Shown piece after piece: positions 39,073-44,273 of a DNA stretch of 44,273 bases (position 1 is the first letter of the stretch; each line of letters opens with the position of its first letter). The position numbers and the translations under genes were made by a program. The DNA comes from CAZJGG01 sp964545475 (GTDB taxonomy: Bacteria > Bacillota > Clostridia > Lachnospirales > JAISER01): the NCBI GenBank assembly GCA_964545475.1, contig CAZJGG010000022.1, forward strand, positions 1-44,273, written 5' to 3'. The notes below the pieces were generated by a model. That model did not search any database, was not told where the DNA came from, and saw only the letters and a program-made list of their open reading frames with translations.

Positions 39073-40659
39073 ATGTCTTACACAGCTTTATACAGAAAAT
39101 TGCGGCCTCAAAGCTTTTCGGATGTTATTGGGCAGCCGCATATTGTTAAAACACTTATTAATCAAATAAATACAGGGCGTGTTTCTCATGCTTATTTGTT
39201 TTGCGGAACAAGGGGAACAGGGAAAACATCAACTGCAAAAATATTTGCAAGGGCGGTAAACTGTTATGAACCTGTTGACGGAGAACCTTGCAACAAATGC
39301 TCGTCCTGCGAATCAATTTTAAAAGGCTCTAGCCTTAACGTTATTGAAATTGATGCGGCAAGTAACAATGGCGTTGATAATATAAGGGAAATACGGGATG
39401 AGGTTAAATACGCTCCCACAGAGGGGAAATACCGCATTTATATTATTGATGAGGTTCATATGCTTTCAACAGGGGCATTTAATGCGCTGTTAAAAACTTT
39501 GGAAGAGCCTCCACCGTTTGTTCTTTTTATTTTAGCCACAACAGACCCTCAAAAAATTCCTGCGACTGTTTTATCCAGAGTACAGCGGTTTGATTTTCAT
39601 AGAATTACTGTAAAAGTTATGGCGGAAAAAATAAAAGAACATATGTTGGAAGAAAATGTAGGCATAGATGAAAATGCAATATATTATATTTCCGGTCTTG
39701 CAGACGGCGCAATGCGAGATGCATTGTCTATACTTGACCAATGCATTGCTTTTCATTACGGACAACATCTTACAATTGAAATGGTTCAGGATATTGTGGG
39801 TTCAGTTGATTCTTCAGTTTTTTTCAGCTTTACAGAGGCGTTAAATAAATACGACACGGCGAAATGCATGGAAATTATTGATGAGACAGTAATAAAAGGG
39901 AGAGATATAAGCCAGTTTGTTTCAGATTTAATTCAGCATTTCAGAAATTTATTAATTTCATTAAACATACAGGGCAGTTCGTCCGCTCTTGCTTTTTCTG
40001 ACGAATTAATAGAAAAAATGAAAAAGCAAGCTCAGGAAATAACAGCTCAACCGCTGATTTCTTATATTTCAGCTTTTTCAAGCTTGCAAAGCGAAATAAA
40101 ATATGCTTCTAACCAAAGGGTTTTGCTTGAAATTGCGTGTATGAAAATATGCAACCCCGAAGCAAGGGAAAACGCCGAAAGCCCTGTTGCTTTAATTGAA
40201 AGAATTAAAAAGCTTGAAATAGAGATAGCAAACGGAGTGCAAATTAATGCGCCTGTTTATAATAATGTTAAATCAGAGGTGAACGAAGAACCGAAAGCTT
40301 TTATTGAAAAAGCAATTCCCGAAGATATTCAAAAAGTAATTAAAAGCTGGGATAAGGTCGTTAATAAATTTAAAACTCCTAAAAAGGGTTATTTAAAAAA
40401 ATCTAAGCCGTGTTATATTGAGGGAAGCTCTTTAATAATTGTTTCGCCAAACGGCACAACATCGGGAATACTTAGAAATGCAGAGGGCGAAATAAAGGAT
40501 TGCCTTAAAGAAATGTTTAATAAAGAGTTTAATATTATTTTTATGGCTAAAGATGAATATGACATGCGGCATATGAAAACTTATAACAGAGAAGACGATG
40601 CTTTTTTGAAAGAAAGCCTTGCAGAACGGATAAATAGTGATATAATATATGAAGAATAA
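39073..40659 (+). CDS. dnaX: DNA polymerase III gamma/tau subunit
   Basis: Clamp-loader ATPase of 528 residues. Motifs are LYRKLRPQSFSDVIGQ at the start, Walker A GTRGTGKTS near residue 44, the zinc-binding CNKCSSCESI, Walker B IIDEVHMLS and sensor ILATTDPQKIPATVLSRVQR. Domain III and a shorter tau-like C-terminus (about 370-528) follow. It opens the sliding clamp during replication. I start at ATG 39073 (MSYTALYRK) behind GGGTGA; a GTG at 39052 overlaps the preceding hairpin. It leads dnaX-ybaB-recR. Confidence 0.97.
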   Translation: MSYTALYRKLRPQSFSDVIGQPHIVKTLINQINTGRVSHAYLFCGTRGTGKTSTAKIFARAVNCYEPVDGEPCNKCSSCESILKGSSLNVIEIDAASNNGVDNIREIRDEVKYAPTEGKYRIYIIDEVHMLSTGAFNALLKTLEEPPPFVLFILATTDPQKIPATVLSRVQRFDFHRITVKVMAEKIKEHMLEENVGIDENAIYYISGLADGAMRDALSILDQCIAFHYGQHLTIEMVQDIVGSVDSSVFFSFTEALNKYDTAKCMEIIDETVIKGRDISQFVSDLIQHFRNLLISLNIQGSSSALAFSDELIEKMKKQAQEITAQPLISYISAFSSLQSEIKYASNQRVLLEIACMKICNPEARENAESPVALIERIKKLEIEIANGVQINAPVYNNVKSEVNEEPKAFIEKAIPEDIQKVIKSWDKVVNKFKTPKKGYLKKSKPCYIEGSSLIIVSPNGTTSGILRNAEGEIKDCLKEMFNKEFNIIFMAKDEYDMRHMKTYNREDDAFLKESLAERINSDIIYEE

Positions 40660-40688
40660 GGTAAAATAGGAAATAAGGAGCGATTTAT

Positions 40689-41033
40689 ATGGCAAAAGGT
40701 TTCAGCGGAATGCCCGGAGGAATGAACATGGGCAACTTAATGAAGCAAGCGCAAAAAATGCAGAAGCAAATGGAGGAAACTCAAAAAGCTTTGGCTGATA
40801 AGGTTTTGGAAACAACTAGTGGCGGTGGTGCTGTTAAAGTTACAATTACAGGCAATAAAGAAATTAAAGAAATTATTTTAGATAAAGACGTTGTTGACCC
40901 TGATGATGTTGAAATGCTTCAAGATTCGCTTGTTGCCGCAGTAAACGAAGCAATACGCCAAGTTGAAGAGATGAACCAAAGTGAAATGGCTAAACTTACA
41001 GGAGGACTTGGGCTTCCGGGCGGTATGTTTTAA
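40689..41033 (+). CDS. ybaB: YbaB/EbfC nucleoid-associated protein
   Basis: Protein of 114 residues that binds DNA as a dimer. It has a Gly/Met-rich N-terminus (GMPGGMNMGNLMKQAQKMQK) and the conserved core VKVTITGNKEIKEIILD and VDPDDVEMLQDSLVAAVNEA. AAGGAG precedes the ATG. Its place between dnaX and recR is the standard bacterial order, linking it to replication and repair. Confidence 0.96.
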   Translation: MAKGFSGMPGGMNMGNLMKQAQKMQKQMEETQKALADKVLETTSGGGAVKVTITGNKEIKEIILDKDVVDPDDVEMLQDSLVAAVNEAIRQVEEMNQSEMAKLTGGLGLPGGMF

Positions 41034-41038
41034 TTAAT

Positions 41039-41644
41039 ATGGCAAATTATTATGGAAATCAAATTACAAGGCTGATTGAGGAGCTGGGAAAGCTTCCGGG
41101 AATCGGAGGGAAATCCGCCCAAAGGCTGGCTTTTTATATAATTAAACAGCCGGAGGAATGGGTCAAGCAGTTGGCAGAGACAATTTTAAGCGCAAAACAA
41201 AACGTGCATTATTGCTCAATTTGTTATAACTTAACGGATAAAGACCCTTGCGCCGTTTGCGAAAATATCCGTCGTAAGACGGACACTATAATGGTTGTGG
41301 AAAACCCAAAAGACATGGCCGCTTACGAGCGCACAAACGAGTTCCATGGGCTTTACCACATTTTGCACGGAGCAATTTCTCCTATGAACGGAATTGGTCC
41401 TGATGATATAAAATTAAAAGAATTGCTTGAAAGAATTCAAAAAAACAAAGTTGTTGAAGAAGTTATTGTTGCCACAAACCCTAACGTTGAGGGGGAGGCG
41501 ACTGCTATGTATATAAGCAGGCTTTTAAAGCCTCTTAATGTAAAAGTATCCCGGATTGCTCACGGCGTTCCCGTAGGGGGCGACTTAGAGCATGTAGACG
41601 AGGTTACGCTTTCTCGTGCGCTGGAGTGGCGGCGAGAAATGTAA
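41039..41644 (+). CDS. recR: Recombination protein RecR
   Basis: Protein of 201 residues acting with RecF and RecO to load RecA on gapped DNA. The helix-hairpin-helix (LGKLPGIGGKSAQRLAFYII), the C4 zinc motif (CSICYNLTDKDPCAVC) and the Toprim domain (IMVVENPKDMAAYE to VATNPNVEGEATAMYI) are all present. It begins 6 bp after ybaB and lacks its own clear Shine-Dalgarno sequence, so it is probably translated by coupling. Confidence 0.97.
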   Translation: MANYYGNQITRLIEELGKLPGIGGKSAQRLAFYIIKQPEEWVKQLAETILSAKQNVHYCSICYNLTDKDPCAVCENIRRKTDTIMVVENPKDMAAYERTNEFHGLYHILHGAISPMNGIGPDDIKLKELLERIQKNKVVEEVIVATNPNVEGEATAMYISRLLKPLNVKVSRIAHGVPVGGDLEHVDEVTLSRALEWRREM

Positions 41645-41656
41645 TTGCTATTTAAC

Positions 41657-41703
41657 ATGAGTTCGACGAAAATTGCATATTTTGCTTTTTTTATCGGACT
41701 CAT
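41657..41703 (+). repeat. Minimal relative of the 157-bp element
   Basis: ATGAGTTCGA (41657-41666) and TCGGACTCAT (41694-41703) form an inverted repeat with one wobble pair. The ends match those of the 157-bp element, but the interior is reduced to about 27 bp. It lies 12 bp after recR and may serve as its terminator. Confidence 0.6.
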
Positions 41704-41802
41704 ACTATTTCCGAACCAAGGTTGATATAAAAATTATCATTTTGCGGGTGAACCATGGGCATAATAATAATTTTTATATCACTGTCTAAGCGGAAATAGT
41801 AT
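41702..41802 (+). promoter_or_regulatory. 101-bp palindromic structure in front of leuS
   Basis: ATACTATTTCCG (41702-41713) is perfectly complementary to CGGAAATAGTAT (41791-41802), and inside it TGATATAAAAATTAT (41723-41737) to ATAATTTTTATATCA (41767-41781). The centre holds GCGGGTGAACCATGGGC. It ends 13 nt before the leuS ribosome site. It could be a leader structure or a small palindromic element; no T-box core sequence was found. Confidence 0.6.
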
Positions 41803-41826
41803 AACATAAATTTACGGAGGACGAAA

Positions 41827-44232
41827 ATGAAATACAATCCACAGGAAATAGAGAAAAAATGGCGTGAATACTGGAAGCAAAACCCTATTAACGTTGATGC
41901 GCCGGGCAAACCAACATTTTATTGCCTTGACATGTTCCCATATCCATCCGCAAGTGGTCTTCACGTGGGGCATTGGCGTGGTTACGTTTTATCAGATGTT
42001 TTAAGCCGTTATAAAATTTTGCAAGGTTATCACGTGCTTCACCCAATGGGGTGGGATGCATTTGGGCTTCCGGCGGAAAATTACGCCATAAAAGTTGGAC
42101 AGCACCCGATAATAAGCACGGCTGCAAACATTGAAAACGCTAAAAGGCAACTTCATGAAATTTCTGCAGTTTACGACTGGGACAGAGAAGTTAATACAAC
42201 TGACCCGGAATATTATAAATGGACACAATGGATTTTTATTAAAATGTTTGAAAAAGGGCTTGCTTATGAAAAAGAAATGCCCCTTAACTGGTGTCCGTCC
42301 TGCAAATGTGTTTTGGCAAACGAAGAAGCAACTACAGGGTCTTGTGACCGCTGTGGGGCAACTGTAACAAAGAAAATGCTTCGTCAATGGATGCTTAAAA
42401 TTACGGCTTACGCTGAAAGGCTTCTATCAGACTTGGAAAAATTGGATTGGCCGGAAAAAGTTAAAAAAATGCAGTCAGACTGGATTGGCAAAAGCTACGG
42501 TGCGGAAGTGGATTTTAAACTTGAAGGTTATGACAAAGCCATCAGAGTGTTTACAACAAGACCGGACACGCTTTACGGCGCAACCTTTATGGTTTTAGCG
42601 CCGGAGCTTCCTCTTGTTTCTGAAATTACAACAAATGAGCAAAAAGCAGAAGTAGAAAAATACGTTTTAGCGGCAAGTACCAAATCTTCTGTAGACCGTA
42701 TGACTGATAAAGAAAAAACTGGCGTATTCACGGGAGCTTATGCTATTAATCCGTTAAACGGGGAAAAGCTTCAAATATGGATTTCCGATTATGTTCTTGC
42801 AGATTATGGTACTGGAGCAATTATGTGCGTTCCTGCCCATGACGAGCGTGACTTTGAGTTTGCGACAAAATTTAAGCTTCCTATTATACAGGTTATTCAA
42901 AATGAGCAAAATCCTGTGGATGTTTCAAAAGAAGCTTATGCAGGGGACGGCGTTTTAATTAATTCCGACAGATTTAACGGCATGAAAATGGGAGAAGCAA
43001 TTGAAGCCGTTACCACATTTTTGGAAGAAAAAAATATTGGCAAAAAAACAATTAATTATAAGCTTAGAGACTGGGTGTTTTCACGTCAGCGTTATTGGGG
43101 CGAGCCTATTCCTATAATTCATTGCGAAACTTGCGGCAAAGTTGCTGTGCCAGAAGATGAACTTCCGGTTTTATTGCCTAATGTTGAAAGTTATCAGCCA
43201 ACATCAACAGGGGAATCTCCCCTTGCGGCTATTACCGACTGGGTTAACACAAAATGCCCTAAATGCGGAAAAGATGCAAAAAGAGAGACAAACACAATGC
43301 CTCAATGGGCAGGCTCTTCATGGTATTTCTTGCGTTATGCAGACCCTAAAAACGATAAGGCTCTTGCAAGCAAAGAAGCCCTTAAAAAATGGCTTCCTGT
43401 GGATTACTATGTTGGCGGCATTGAACACGCTGTTTTACACTTACTCTACTCAAGGTTTTATACAAAATTCCTTTATGACATTGGTGCTGTTGAATTTGAA
43501 GAGCCTTTCACAAAGCTTTTCAATCAAGGCATGATTAATAAAAACAACCAAAAAATGAGCAAGTCTGTTGGAAACGTTGTTTCCCCGGACGACCTTGTAA
43601 GAAAATACGGCTGTGACTCCTTGCGTATGTACGAGCTTTTTGTAGGTCCGCCGGAGCAGGATTCCGAATGGGACGACAGCGGAATTGACGGTGTTTATAG
43701 ATATTTAAACAAAGCATGGAAGCTTATTTATGAAAATAAAGATAAAGTTATTAAAACTACGCCGGAGCTTGAACGTGTGCGCCATAAAATGATTTACACC
43801 ATAACCAGCAGGCTGGATAATTTAAGCCTTAACACTGTTGTAAGCGGATTTATGGAATATACTACGAAACTTTCTGAGGCTGTTACAAAAGCCGGAGGAA
43901 TTGATAAAGAAACAATAAAAGCTTATATAATTCTTCTTGCGCCTTTTGCACCTCACATTGCAGAAGAGCTTTGGAAACAAACTGGGAACAGCGGCTCTGT
44001 TTTTGCAGAGAAATGGCCTGTTTATGACGAAAATAAAATGAAAGACGATACAGTGGAAATTGCTTTGCAAGTTAACGGAAAGCTTCGCAAAACTATATCT
44101 CTTCCGGCTGATTGCGATAAAGAAACGGCTCTTAATAAAGCAAAAGAGGAGCTTGAAGGCAAACTTAATGATGTTACTGTTGTTAAAGAAATTTACGTTC
44201 CGGGGAAAATTGTAAATTTTGTTGTGAAATAA
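41827..44232 (+). CDS. leuS: Leucyl-tRNA synthetase
   Basis: Class I synthetase of 801 residues that charges tRNA-Leu. HVGH (the HIGH motif) is at residues 46-49 and KMSKS near 576. Between them are the editing domain (TRPDTLYGATFMVLAPE and the YGTGAIMCVPAHDERD segment) and zinc-type Cys motifs (CPSCKCVLANEEATTGSCDR; CPKCGK). A C-terminal anticodon-binding domain ends IVNFVVK. GGAGG lies 6 nt before the ATG. The stop is 41 bp before the window end. Its leader carries a long palindrome that may regulate it. Confidence 0.98.
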   Translation: MKYNPQEIEKKWREYWKQNPINVDAPGKPTFYCLDMFPYPSASGLHVGHWRGYVLSDVLSRYKILQGYHVLHPMGWDAFGLPAENYAIKVGQHPIISTAANIENAKRQLHEISAVYDWDREVNTTDPEYYKWTQWIFIKMFEKGLAYEKEMPLNWCPSCKCVLANEEATTGSCDRCGATVTKKMLRQWMLKITAYAERLLSDLEKLDWPEKVKKMQSDWIGKSYGAEVDFKLEGYDKAIRVFTTRPDTLYGATFMVLAPELPLVSEITTNEQKAEVEKYVLAASTKSSVDRMTDKEKTGVFTGAYAINPLNGEKLQIWISDYVLADYGTGAIMCVPAHDERDFEFATKFKLPIIQVIQNEQNPVDVSKEAYAGDGVLINSDRFNGMKMGEAIEAVTTFLEEKNIGKKTINYKLRDWVFSRQRYWGEPIPIIHCETCGKVAVPEDELPVLLPNVESYQPTSTGESPLAAITDWVNTKCPKCGKDAKRETNTMPQWAGSSWYFLRYADPKNDKALASKEALKKWLPVDYYVGGIEHAVLHLLYSRFYTKFLYDIGAVEFEEPFTKLFNQGMINKNNQKMSKSVGNVVSPDDLVRKYGCDSLRMYELFVGPPEQDSEWDDSGIDGVYRYLNKAWKLIYENKDKVIKTTPELERVRHKMIYTITSRLDNLSLNTVVSGFMEYTTKLSEAVTKAGGIDKETIKAYIILLAPFAPHIAEELWKQTGNSGSVFAEKWPVYDENKMKDDTVEIALQVNGKLRKTISLPADCDKETALNKAKEELEGKLNDVTVVKEIYVPGKIVNFVVK

Positions 44233-44273
44233 TACAGTTTCGTTACTGAACTTACATTAATAATGGAGCGGCG

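Noticed and set aside
38999..39073. SRP RNA gene upstream of dnaX, as in some Firmicutes
   Set aside because: Only 73 bp separate the cupin gene and dnaX, which is too short, and the sequence is a simple hairpin.
40390..40405. Programmed frameshift in dnaX at an A7 run
   Set aside because: No supporting stem or internal ribosome-site stimulator could be shown by eye, and the full frame is open to the expected end.
41657..41826. T-box riboswitch for leuS
   Set aside because: No AGGGTGG-like T-box core or specifier-loop layout; only long palindromes.

Overview
The window looks like chromosomal DNA of a low-GC, endospore-forming anaerobic clostridium (Clostridia, possibly the Lachnospiraceae side). 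The evidence is spoIVA, a sigma-K-type promoter before a probable spore-surface gene, a six-gene rnf cluster, a potassium-type membrane pyrophosphatase, a giant acyl-CoA dehydratase activase, veg, and the firmicute order dnaX-ybaB-recR. Genus and species cannot be read from it. I see no rRNA, tRNA, CRISPR array or intact IS element.

Layout. 1-2.7 kb: a minus-strand cassette behind a consensus sigma-A promoter, encoding an exported protein of unknown family with a damaged start, a two-TM mini-protein and a membrane-anchored subtilase. 2.9-10 kb: spoIVA, a convergent SLH/beta-helix exported protein, class II aldolase, an AraC regulator, a winged-helix membrane protein split by an in-frame TAG, a 61-aa partner, a PHP phosphoesterase and a 24-codon micro-ORF. 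10-12.4 kb: hppA behind a leader with a terminator-like hairpin. 12.4-14.5 kb: a stand-alone large serine recombinase with a 45-aa partner. 14.6-20.3 kb: chemoreceptor, probable spore-coat protein and a CNNM/CorC protein, separated by dispersed palindromic repeats. 20.9-26.4 kb: a minus-strand catabolic operon, dctP-dctQ-dctM, two AcnX subunits and an Asp/Glu-racemase-family enzyme. 26.8-31.4 kb: veg and the activase. 31.5-33.4 kb: a small stalk-domain protein, a GNAT and an AraC/GyrI-like regulator. 33.7-38.6 kb: rnfCDGEAB. 38.6-44.2 kb: cupin, dnaX, ybaB, recR, leuS.

How it fits together. Rnf and the pyrophosphatase both build a cation gradient across the membrane. The TRAP system spends such a gradient on uptake of an organic acid, which the AcnX dehydratase and the racemase-family enzyme would process. 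The activase points to radical 2-hydroxyacyl-CoA dehydration, typical of amino- or hydroxy-acid fermentation.

The most unusual items are the exported-protein/two-TM/subtilase cassette with its broken start, the amber-split membrane protein and its 61-aa partner, two families of small non-coding palindromic elements, the regulator-less TRAP-AcnX-racemase operon, and several leader structures (spoIVA, hppA, leuS).
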